A stretch of 60,197 nucleotides of DNA from Calycina herbarum (Eukaryota > Ascomycota > Leotiomycetes > Helotiales > Pezizellaceae). A program made the translations under genes and the position numbers. Numbering within the stretch: position 1 is the stretch's first letter; every line of letters starts with the position of its first letter. The stretch lies in the NCBI GenBank assembly GCA_001414485.1, contig LLEY01000267.1, forward strand, positions 1 through 60,197. The letters are read 5' to 3'. Under the pieces are notes generated by a model that saw only the letters and a program-made list of their open reading frames with translations, searched no databases and had not been told where the DNA came from. Shown piece after piece: positions 24,511 to 33,729 of this stretch.

Positions 24511-25826
24511 TCTACTAATCCTAGTTACTTCTAAGTAACTTAAAATCGATAAAGTAGAAGAATAAGAAGATAATACTAAGTCGCTATTAAATAGGATCTA
24601 AAGCTTAACCTTCTCCTCTACCTCAGCTGCTCTATTAGTTAGCTATGTAGTAATAGCCTTAGCCTTCTTCTTATCCTCGTTCTTATAATCCTCCTCCTCG
24701 CTATTCTCTCTACCGAAAGAGACCTGAACTAGCTTATCTCTAGGAACCCTCTCTACCTCCGCGTACTTACGCTTCTTACTTTAACAACTACCCGCGACTT
24801 ATAAGCTCTTTAGATAGGCTTTAAAGAGATTCTAAATCTAGGCCTACATAGTATTACTAGCCTATTAGAATGTTAGTCTAAGTTACTTTTATAACTATAC
24901 TAACTAAGAAAGGAATACTTATAATAATCTCGACGTAAAGCGCCTAGGTCTTCTTAAGAAGCGCGTACTATAACTCTGTTATAGTCTTAGGTACCTCTAT
25001 AGTAGTAATAACTATAATCTTATTAATAGCCTTAGCAGCTTTCTTAATCGTAACTGAGCTTTCTAAGAGCTATAAGATAGTAAACTCCTTCTCTATAAAC
25101 TAGGGCAACTACGATAGTTAGTATAGATTTAGACTTAGTTTAGACTTAGAACTACTTACTAGAATATAAACAGCGTTCTATCTAACGTAGTACTTATACT
25201 TCTTAGATATGTCTTTTATAAAGATATACTCGTACTCTCTATCTCTAGTTTTTACTTAAAGGTACTAAACGTAGTAGATATAGTAGATATCTAGAAGAGC
25301 ACTAGTAGAGTAAGAAAGAGGTATTTTACTATATAAAAGAATTAGTACTCTAAATTAGCTCTAACTCTAAAGATAAAGACTTTCGTTATATATTATATAT
25401 ATATATATATCTAAAGACGTTAGTATAGAAAGATATACCTAATCGGAGAGTATTCTTATAGTTTGATTTATTATTATTTATTAGAAAGAAAAGAGGAAAA
25501 GAAATTAGAATCGAAGACGAGTTAGCTACTAATATATAACTGATAATAATAGCTAACGTGTTATAATTATTATTTATTACTATTATTATAAACAGTAATA
25601 GCGAATAAGTTATAAATACTACTATAGTCTACCGACTCCTACCTAATAGCTAATTAGATCTCTTTCTTTCGTTTATTACTATTGTTATATAAAAGACGAC
25701 TAATAAACTACGATTTAAACTATAAACGATAATATAGCCGCCTATAGACACCGCTTACCGATATCGTACCGATACCGCACCGATAATACAAAGCCTTAAG
25801 AACGAGTCTTTTTCAAGAGAGAGGGA
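24510..25826. other. Gypsy A pol-to-LTR interval
   Basis: Apart from the possible antisense frame, the right half (25300-25826) shows only AT-rich RIPped sequence, a short TA run near 25390-25420, and the purine tract AAGAGAGAGGGA ending at 25826 that would prime plus-strand synthesis. Confidence 0.5.
24560..25300 (-). pseudogene. Possible antisense frame between Gypsy A pol and 3' LTR
   Basis: On the minus strand a frame of roughly 160 codons (about 25230-24740) remains coherent if TAA/TAG are read as mutated Gln/Trp: for example EKEFTIL-LLESSVTIKKAA, AINKIIVITTIEVPKTITEL and YYVGLDLESL-SLSKELISRG. This mirrors the antisense frame of Gypsy B. No similarity to a known family is recognised, and another frame of the same region is also fairly open, so the reading is tentative. 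Confidence 0.35.
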
Positions 25827-26160
25827 TATAATAGCCAGCTAATAATAGAATTGCCGAGCTATTAGAACAGCTAAGAATACGTGCCGAGTATAGTACAGCA
25901 CAAATGGTTATAGAACGGTGGATACCGAGGGCACGGAACAGGATTACGGTACAGTTTTGGTTTCGGGATTGTCAGAACCGAATCGGTACGGACTTTTGTT
26001 ATTGTCCGGCTCTCTTATATATAGATGCTCTTACTCTCTTGAGGAAAGGACCAATTTGGTCTTTTCCTTCGTATCAGAGCCTAGTATCCGTATATGCAAT
26101 TCTATTCGAACGCACTCCCATATACCTCTTCCATAGTAGTGTCCGGTTCGTGCCGTTACA
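25827..26160 (+). repeat. 3' LTR of Gypsy A
   Basis: 334 bp, TATAATAGCC to CGTGCCGTTACA, matching the solo LTR at 709-1042. The right flank is CGTAG; its duplicate should lie beyond the left window edge. Short open frames here are an artefact of the LTR sequence. Confidence 0.85.
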
Positions 26161-26390
26161 CGTAGTATAGAGAGGTAAGAAGAGCTCGCTTAAGATCGCG
26201 GCAGCCCCGGAACGCCACTCCGACGCCACCCCGAGCCCCGGCCCGTTCCGGCCCGCACTACTTAAGTAGTACTCAGAGTTACTTAGAGTACTATTGAGTA
26301 GAGTAGAGTAGTACTTAAAATCGGTTAAGTAAAGCAGAGTAGGTACCTACTACTCTACTCTACTCTACTCATTTCCCACACTGATTTTAC
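26161..26390. other. Border between RIP block and gene island 1
   Basis: A GC-rich stretch (26190-26250, CpG-rich, CCCCGGAACGCCACTCCGAC) is followed by pentamer repeats of GAGTA/TACTC in opposite orientation (about 26300-26320 and 26346-26372) that can pair into a hairpin. Composition changes sharply here from about 30% to about 45-50% GC. Confidence 0.5.
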
Positions 26391-26643
26391 TAATTGATTG
26401 TTTCACCATTTCTACCGACAGTTACTTCTAACGTCACCTTGTACTGTATGAATCGTGATTTGTTAGATCAATCGGAAAGGTACACACGTCTGTTCAGAGG
26501 AAAATGCGTAGTAGAAATAACAAATGATTGTCGAGGTGTCTAAATTAATGTAAATCTTCAAGGGATTCTAAATAAATTCTGTAAGATTGCAACGCATAGG
26601 CAGTCCTATCTCTAAACATCCACGCTTTTACAGATTCTTAAAA
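26391..26643. other. 3' flank of the nuclease gene
   Basis: About 250 bp of ordinary composition with no convincing frame; likely the 3' untranslated region and downstream spacer of the nuclease gene. Confidence 0.4.
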
Positions 26644-27655
26644 CTACATCTCTTCCTTTGCCCACACCAAAGGCTCTTGCTCATCGTTCACTTCTACGGC
26701 ACCGGCTGTAGTTATCACGCTGTGCATACTATTCAACCATGCTCCCAGTCTCGCCCCAGCCTTCCCAACTAACTCCTCCACAATCGGAGCAGCACCTTCA
26801 AAATACTCCCCGCTAAGGTCATGGCTCTCTAACCAGTCGACATTCGGCTGCATAACATATTTGCAAATCCACAAATTCGACTCCCGCGCCCATTTCAAAG
26901 AGCACTTGTCGGGGCTTTGGACCGTACTACATTCAGCCGCTGAGTTGATTCCAGAATTCCGGTTCAAAGAGAATAGCTTGTCTGCCCATTCTGTTGCGTA
27001 GACTTTCTCTTCTTCGTTTGGTGCACCATCCTTCATGCCTGTTATTTTATTTGGGATGTAGCTGTCCCAAATGCTGTGGAGATTGACGCCCGAATGTCGA
27101 TTTCGCCACTGAGCTACGACCGAGTTTCCCCCTCTAAAGGTATCTTTGATATGCAAAGGTTGGTGCAGATCCCCCCAAAAATGCATGATGTACGTGAGAG
27201 CTTCCTTCCGAACAAGTGGCGGCGCTCGAGTGTCAAGAAAGAGTCCGGTTTGGTTGGCAACTGCCGAAATGATGCAGCCGGTTTTTTGGTAATCACAATC
27301 CGAGGGAAAGTTGAGACGACAGTTCTTTGGTGCCGAATCTTTTCCCTCTCCAACATCTCTTGCATCTGAAGTCGTGGTCAGAAGATAATTCTGCAAAAAT
27401 GGTCAGAAAGAACTTACCAATGTAGTGCCAGGTTTTAGTGTATGGTCGTTTCCGCTTCACGACGTCGGCCCAAGTTGCGGCATCATCGAAGCCGAATCCA
27501 AGGTCATTGGCAAGAATCCCATCATAAAACTCCACAGCCTCGCTGCTCAAATACTCATGTGCAAGCAAAGCGACGGTGCGATGTCCCATGTCACTATACG
27601 CCGCTACATTCTCACCCAAACACAAGACAACAGTTGAGGCGATTCCGAAGCGCAT
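26644..27655 (-). CDS. Secreted S1/P1-type zinc nuclease
   Basis: Two exons, 27655-27418 and 27365-26644, with a 52-nt GT-AG intron (27366-27417) chosen because it restores the family block WHYID. Predicted product 319 aa. Residues 1-19 form a short signal peptide, so the enzyme should be secreted. Zinc ligands of the S1/P1 family are visible: His25 (GHRTVA), Asp64 (WAD), His77 (HYI), His141 and Asp145 (HFWGDLHQPLH), His151, His176 and Asp180 (NLHSIWD). These enzymes cut single-stranded DNA/RNA and remove 3'-phosphates from nucleotides, usually for phosphate scavenging. Unusual: the mature N-terminus would be Tyr20, where characterised members have a Trp whose backbone binds zinc. The C-terminal part (DLSGEYFEGAAPIVEELVGK) is typical of the family. 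The gene lies next to a RIP block but is not damaged. Confidence 0.92.
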
Positions 27656-28185
27656 TTTGGAATTGGATGGATAGCTGGATGGTTAAAGTTGACTTTTCCT
27701 TATGTCTTCGAGGAGGGTTTTTAGCTCATATTTAAGTGGCTCGTCCAAAAAGCCTTGTCGGCATTTGCCATTTGTTTACGAACGCCAATTCCGAGCACGT
27801 GCATAAAGGGCTGATACTATTGATGGGCTTTCTGGTGGCTTTGATACATAGCTGCCAAGGTTCCAGCTGTGGAAACAATAAACAAATGTCAACTTTGATA
27901 CTTGACATGTCGAAACCTGCGCGGGCAAACTCTTATTTCTCCTATTTCCTCAGCCAACCCTCATAGGGGTCCAATTCTAGTATAGCCTTAGGCGAGTCTT
28001 CGGGAAAGCACCTCTTTTTAATATTTACATTGAAGTTACGCCACCCCATTCCAGAACACCGAATCGATTTTCGCCAACCCTTTATAAACACCTTCAATAG
28101 CATACCTCGATACCTTACACCAACCTGAGAGCCCAGAATATCAGCCTCCCACTGCCTGATTTACGCCAAAACATTTCTATATATA
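27656..28185. other. Intergenic region, nuclease promoter side
   Basis: About 530 bp between the nuclease start and the stop codon of the membrane-protein gene, both on the minus strand. It should hold the nuclease promoter. No frame in it looks coding. A possible 3' untranslated region of the next gene lies at 28100-28185. Confidence 0.5.
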
Positions 28186-31100
28186 CTATCTGCGCTGTGA
28201 TCCGCTCCTAGAATTCAACCCCGATTCTTGCCCTCTGCTCAAATTCCGAACAGCCTGTTCCCTCAAACTACCTGGAATGTAAATACCGGCAATCGCCCTC
28301 TGGGTAACCTCATTGCTCGCGATAGAAATATCATTTGGATTTTGAGACGCAAGATCTTGGAATTTAGAAAGCGCCTGGGAGAATTGAGCATTGCTTGCCG
28401 GCCTTGGTGTGCTGTTAGACCTAAACGAGAGTATTCTGGGTGCAGTGATAGGTTGTGATGGTATGATCCGAGGTTTAGGTTTAATTGATGATTCCGCACT
28501 TGGAATTGGTGGTGTTGGACGAAGTTGTGGGGGCGATGGGGTTTTTGATCTTCTCTTCCTGATAGAAGCATTGCTTTTCTTTCGGTGAAATGGGGAAATC
28601 GTTCTCGCTCTTCGATCTGCCGCGACGACATCTTGATCTACTAGATTCCTGCTTAGTGGTGAAACTGTCCTTTCTTTCAGAGCCATCTCCTGCCTGGAGG
28701 TTTCTTCTTCATTGAGTCGCGATTTCCATGATAGTCTGGCTTCGATGAGATCAGAGGTTCGTATCATTGATCTTCCTCTCTCCTCACGGAGGTCGGGTTC
28801 GTGTTCCTCCTCTTCTGCTGGCTTTTCTGGCTTCGAATCGGCTTTGTATTCGGCAAGTAGGGAGGTTATATCTCGAATTTGTGGGTTGCGACGGAGGGGC
28901 GAAATGTCTCTTTGGTTTATAATCTCGGGTTGAGGTGGTGCCAGTTCTTGCTGTGATGTGCCGGCATCTTGAGATGGATCCGGTAGAGCAGTTGCTACAT
29001 CCGGAATATCAACAAGCGGATCTCGGCCATCAGGAGACACTGTTCTTTCTCTGGCATCTACAACATCTGGCACTGGTGGCTCTGGGAAGTTGGAAGGGAT
29101 TTCCATTTTTTTGATCTCAACTGGTGGGCTCTGTGGAATCGGTGAGGGGATTCTTTCCATCGACTCCTCAACCACAGATTCTTCTAGAGCATTCGGCGTT
29201 TCTTCAGCGGCTATAGAGAACTCTCTTGGAGACGGGGCCAGTAACGCACTTTCAACCTCTGGATCTGGTGGCCTGAAATCGCTCCAAAACAAGGGTTTGT
29301 CACTGTAATTTTCATTTTGCTTGGTGACCATTCGAAGGAGCTGGTCAATTTCCGGCACAGTGCTGTTCCTTGGCTCTTCCTCTTCTCGGAGCAACGCAAG
29401 TGTAGCCGGTGCTGGAACTCTGGTCGCTTTTGGAGACAGGAGCTCTTCGAGATTGAACTCCTTGCGTGGTTTTGCGATTGACAGGGGTTTGCGAACTTTT
29501 CGTTTGGCGGGTGCTTTAACTGGATCCTGGAATAGATTTCCGGGTCTCTCATCTTGTATTTTCAAAGGCTCTTTGGTTGATTCATCCACAACTTCCGAAA
29601 TGGTTGTATTTGAAGTTTCTAGTGGTTCGTCTGACGCTGGTATCTCATTATGCTCCCTAGTCGGAGGAGAAATAGACTGCTGGGTTACTGATTGCGTAAC
29701 AACCTGTTCAGGAATTGATGTTGGTGTTTGAACGTCGAAAGGATTCATCACATTTACCGCCACCTTTTTGGGTGCCGCTTTTCCGAAAGTGGGTTTCCTT
29801 GGGGCTGAACTTGTAGTCCCCCCAGATAGAATTGGATATGAATTCATAACCACTCGAGTCTTCGCTGGTGCCAAAGAATATGAAATTGCCGTTGCGGTCT
29901 CTTCCCTTCTTGGTGATTCCAAATCAGAAATATACATCGGAGCCGTTCTGATCTGTTTGCTTTGCAGGGGCAACGCCGCTGGTGTTGGCCGATTGGAATC
30001 CTCCAGAGCTTTGGTGAAGTCTGAACTGAGAAAAGGTACAGGTGAAGCAAGTGGCAGCACTGCGTTTTCGGTTGGAGAACTACGAAGTTCTTCGACATTT
30101 ATGCTGGACTCCCTCTTGTTTGCGCCCGAAGAGATAACAGGAAAGTCGTCGGGTCCGCGAATTGCTGATCGACCAGGCGTCGGTGCCTGGGATGATTTCG
30201 GTGGGTTGAATTTGATCTTGATCCCATTTCCTGTTCGAAATGCCGAACTTAATCGCGAGGGGAGTCTGCGTGGACTGCTGGCGGAACCTTTTTCATCGAG
30301 GTAACTATCCCGCTCCCTCATTTTCTTCATTCGCCTAATCAGAAAGTAGATGACGAAACAGATGAGCAAGGAGAAAACAACAACCCCAACTACTATTCCT
30401 GCTGCTTGACCGGGCGTGAGGGAGAGTTTGGAAGACGATGAGACAGCTGGCTGGGGTAATATCTATTTTTCTGGTCAGATTGGAGTATCACTTCTTGTTG
30501 CACAGACTTACAATTGAAGTTGGCGACCCTGGTGCTGTGGAAATGATAGAAGCTGCAGGTGTATTTCTGGCGGCAGAAGCGAGGATTGATGATGCCTGAG
30601 CCGCTGCTGATCCAGTCGCAGATGCAAGTACTGATTGTGCTGCGGCAATTGCTGCAGAGGCAGACGCCTTTGAGGAATGTTAGCATAATAAAATTAGTAG
30701 CATATATATGAAAACTTACCTGTACAGAGACGACACTAGCCTGTAGCAAAGAAAGACTAGAACTTAGCCTTGAGACATCACTGCTAGAAGACGACGACAC
30801 ATTCGTCAAGGCCAAATTCACACTCGTAATAGTCGACTGGGCCCCGGAAAGAGCTGAGGTAGCACTTGTGATCGTCGATTGTGCCCTCTGGAGTGCCAAA
30901 TTCACACTTGTAATGCTCTCTTGCACACTGGTCAGTGCTATGTTTGCACTGGTGACTGCTTTATTTGCAACGGTAACGCTGGAAAAGGCCGAGGACGTTG
31001 CGATACTAGCACTTTGAACCACGATAGAGACGGTTGAGGTTGCGGAAACCTGCGCTTGTTTGATGCCATCAGACGCCGAAATCGATGCCTGCTGGAGTTG

Positions 31101-31430
31101 CTGAGAGAACGTTGCGTTCAGAGCAATGATCGTCCTCGATATTTCCACCGTTGCTCGATCGACCAAGGCGGATACCAGATTCGAGCAGTCCTGAGGATTG
31201 TTTTGCCGGAGTCCGAGATGCTGAACGGGGGATGTGGTGATGAGTGCATTTCGAGGGTGGGTTGGGTTTGCGGTGGTTGATTGAGATGTGGGTGAAGAAG
31301 GTTGAGCAAGATTATGATTAGAGGGTATTAAGTTTTCAAGTTTGAACGAGCCGATATTAATAATAGAGGGATCTTCTCCCAAAGAATCGCGAAAAGAGTT
31401 GTGGCCAGCCATCAATAATAGCAAGAACAA
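28186..31430 (-). CDS. Single-pass membrane protein with Ser/Ala-rich ectodomain and long disordered tail
   Basis: Three exons: 31430-30720, 30667-30512 and 30462-28186, with introns of 52 nt (30668-30719, ending AAAG) and 49 nt (30463-30511); all joins keep frame and the product is about 1047 aa. The N-terminus (MFLLLLMAG) may be a short signal sequence; an alternative start is seven residues further in. Residues about 60-290 are Ser/Ala/Thr/Val-rich with quasi-repeats (TSVNLALQRAQSTITSATSA, QSTITSVNLALTNV) suggesting long helices. A transmembrane helix spans about 311-331 (AGIVVGVVVFSLLICFVIYFLI), followed by basic RRMKKMRE. The remaining 700 residues are polar, Pro/Ser/Glu-rich, with four RTVSP-like motifs (ERTVSPDGRD, QRDISPLRRN, ERTVSPLSRN, ARTISPFHRK). 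Topology resembles fungal cell-surface sensors, but I do not recognise a named family. Confidence 0.8.
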
Positions 31431-32560
31431 TTAACCCATGCCTGGATGGAGTTGTGGTGCGATTGTGAGTGTTCTGTTTCTGACAGGTGCCAGCTGCATG
31501 GGGTAGATAGAGATTATCCATAATTTCTCCAAGCATTGAAAAAGACCAATTGCCCACTGGATGCCACAGAATAGAGTCATTGACGAGGATCATGTGGTGA
31601 GGAACTGGTAGTCTCGATGTATAAATCCATCAACACCAGCCATTAATTCTCCTAGCGCATGATTTTCACAAGTGCCCGTTGAAGTCTGCATAAATCAGAG
31701 CTTTCGCAGCGGTTTGAAACAACGCCAAGGATTCCTTTGGCCTGTAGAAATACAGCAACAGAAGCACGAAACAATGTTCTCGTTAGAACCCTTTTATGCA
31801 AAATGAATAAAAAGAAACTCCTTGAGGAAATCTCGCAAGGAAGTAAGAAAGAAACGAAGAGAAACAAAAGAGCAATCAGTGTAGCAACCATAGTTGGGAA
31901 TAAACGAAATAAAAACAAAAAGAACGCCGGGAACAGAAGATAACTCGAAATTTGAACCGCATTACCAGCGTTCTTCAACAGTCCTAGTGTAGGTTAATCC
32001 AAGGGGTCGTTTCCTCATGAGCTCTTTCTCTTAAGTCTTGGTGTTTAAACTGAGTTTGTGGAGTGGCAATGGGTGTATGGCACCCCTCCCTCCGGCTTAC
32101 GCACACCTGTGGAGAAGATGCCATATGAAAAGCAATGATGGTCCATAACGATCTCTCACGATATGTGACTCCACCACCACCGCCCGCCCAAGTTTGAATC
32201 GTCCAGCTTGCAGTGCCCCTCGACACTTCCGGAGGCCTGTCTCTTATCCAGGTGATGCGGAGTGAGTGCGCTCATAGTTCCTGGGGGCCACCTCGGTACC
32301 TTACTTCTCAATACCTGGCGAAATGGGTTATTGAGGGTGCTGGTTGATGTCGACGATGTTTATGTGTTGGGTTGTGAGCTGTGCAAGCTGTGGTGTAGCA
32401 GTGCTGTCATATTATGAGATCAGTATGAGGTCACGTGGCTAGTATGGATCGCTGGGTGATCCCAGTCTTCTTCGGAACCTACGCCGATTTCCTTCAATTA
32501 GCAGTGTAGTTAATCGTCGGATCTACTAACCTACCCGTCCACCTATCACTATCCCACCCC
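31431..32560. other. Upstream region of the membrane-protein gene and island border
   Basis: Ordinary-composition DNA, presumably promoter and 5' leader. Short frames exist (for example 31652-31978, minus, very hydrophobic) but lack support from composition or splice structure. At 32520-32570 the sequence changes into RIPped AT-rich DNA. Confidence 0.45.
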
Positions 32561-33297
32561 TAGGAGGGTTAGTCTTTTTAATTAGTCTAACCTTTTAATT
32601 AGTCTAGCTAGATTAATAGATAATCCAGAGCTTAGAATACTATAAACTTTAAGAACTATTATCTATAAATCTAGTAATAACTTAGTTAATTCTTAAGCTT
32701 TTTACTTAAAAACTTTAGTATTTTATAGCTCTTTATTTATATATTCTTTCTAGAATCTATAATATCTTTACTATACTTTAAACTTATTATAAGAGTTTTT
32801 AATCTAGTAAATAAGCTCGCTTTTAAATAGCTTACTAAGCGAGATTATAGATATATAAATAGCTAGAGAAGAGCTTCTCTCTTCTCTTCTTATAAATAAT
32901 CTATTCTTTAATCTCTACTATAATAATTATATAGTTTATCTAGTTAATAAAAGAGTTATATTATTATTATTCTTACGCTACATAGGCTATAGACTAAGCT
33001 CTAAGAGTAAGTAGTATATCTTCTATTCTAGTTTATAAAGTCTTTTAGCTCGTTCTCTATCGCTTCTTAAGCTTTCTCTTAAGTATATAATACTTCTTTT
33101 CAGGTTCTACTACTGTCTATTTAGAGCTTATCTCTTTAAATTAGTAATATAAAAGATAGTAGATTAAAGTACTTAACTACTAAAGTGTATATTAATAGTA
33201 TAAGAGCTATAAATATATCTACTGTCTCTAATACTTCTTAAGCGCCTTTTTAAAACTATCTTAGCCTAGGTCTTACTTTTTAGTATATCTTAGCTAC
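32561..33297. other. RIPped AT-rich DNA left of Gypsy C
   Basis: CpA/TpG nearly absent. It contains the left arm of an inverted repeat (32788-32922). No protein family could be read in the remainder. Confidence 0.5.
32788..32922 (+). repeat. Left arm of a long inverted repeat
   Basis: Begins TATAAGAGTTTTTAATC and is the reverse complement, with about two indels, of 38207-38382, which ends AAACTCTTATA. Shared blocks include AAGCTCTTYTCTAGCTATTT and AATCTCGCTTAG. The arms bracket Gypsy C. They may be terminal inverted repeats of an older DNA transposon or two opposed copies of a short repeat; no transposase is seen. Confidence 0.55.
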
Positions 33298-33729
33298 TAT
33301 TATAAGCCGAATATAAAGAGATTAATAGATAAGGTTATCTTATTATAAGAAGAATTAACTAAGGAAGGAAAGAGAAGAAGTCTATTCTACGTACGAGGAA
33401 AGAGGTTTTATACGTAGAACCTCTTACGTCGAGGCTTCTAAGTAGAAGTCTCGTTTTATAGCTCTTCGTTATAGCTTTCGTTATAGTACGTATAAGCTAT
33501 AAAGAGCTAAAGTTTATAAAGTCTCGCTATAACTCTTATTATACCTTTTATTATAGATCTACGTATCTATCGAGGTGATTACCGAGGTAGTTCTCAGGAT
33601 TACGTGAAGTTACGTGAAATTATACTTCGTACAAAGGTACGTAAAGTCACGCTTTATATAGAGATACGTAAAGTCACGTTTCGTACGAAGGTTAGTAGAC
33701 CGAGTACTCTTTAGATATAAACTGTTATA
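33298..33729 (-). repeat. 3' LTR of Gypsy C
   Basis: 432 bp, TATTATAAGCCGAATAT to TAAACTGTTATA. It contains a hairpin (TTCTACGTACGAG...ACGTAGAA) and a short tandem array (ACGTAAAGTCACGYTT) near 33600-33690 that is contracted in the partner LTR. Confidence 0.7.

Larger units (their letters stand above)
2071..26160 (+). mobile_element. Gypsy A: chromovirus-type LTR retrotransposon (3' part), host of the nest
   Basis: The plus-strand pol runs from about 2240 to 5592 and resumes at 23042 to about 24510, followed by an interval with an antisense frame and the 3' LTR at 25827-26160. The polypurine tract AAGAGAGAGGGA (25815-25826) precedes the LTR. The 5' LTR, gag and most of the protease lie left of pogo-2, beyond the window edge. 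Nested insertions: pogo-2, a solo Copia LTR (2842-3380), pogo-3 (3708-4838) and Gypsy B1 (5598-23036). Without these the visible element is roughly 5 kb. Every reading frame is broken by RIP-type stops, so it is inactive. Confidence 0.85.

Noticed and set aside
709..26160. A single 25.4-kb LTR element with the two 334-bp repeats as its LTRs
   Set aside because: The left LTR has its own GGCTA duplication and lies inside a pogo transposase; it is a solo LTR.
25904..26170. Open frames of 72 and 88 codons at the right end of the first block
   Set aside because: They lie wholly in the Gypsy A 3' LTR and recur in part in the solo LTR at 709-1042.
29321..30304. Plus-strand frames of 136 and 178 codons
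   Set aside because: Shadow frames of the minus-strand membrane-protein gene; Ser/Gly-rich by codon complement.
31652..31978. 108-codon hydrophobic minus-strand frame
   Set aside because: No splice context, no homology I can recognise, overlaps an opposite-strand frame; probably chance.
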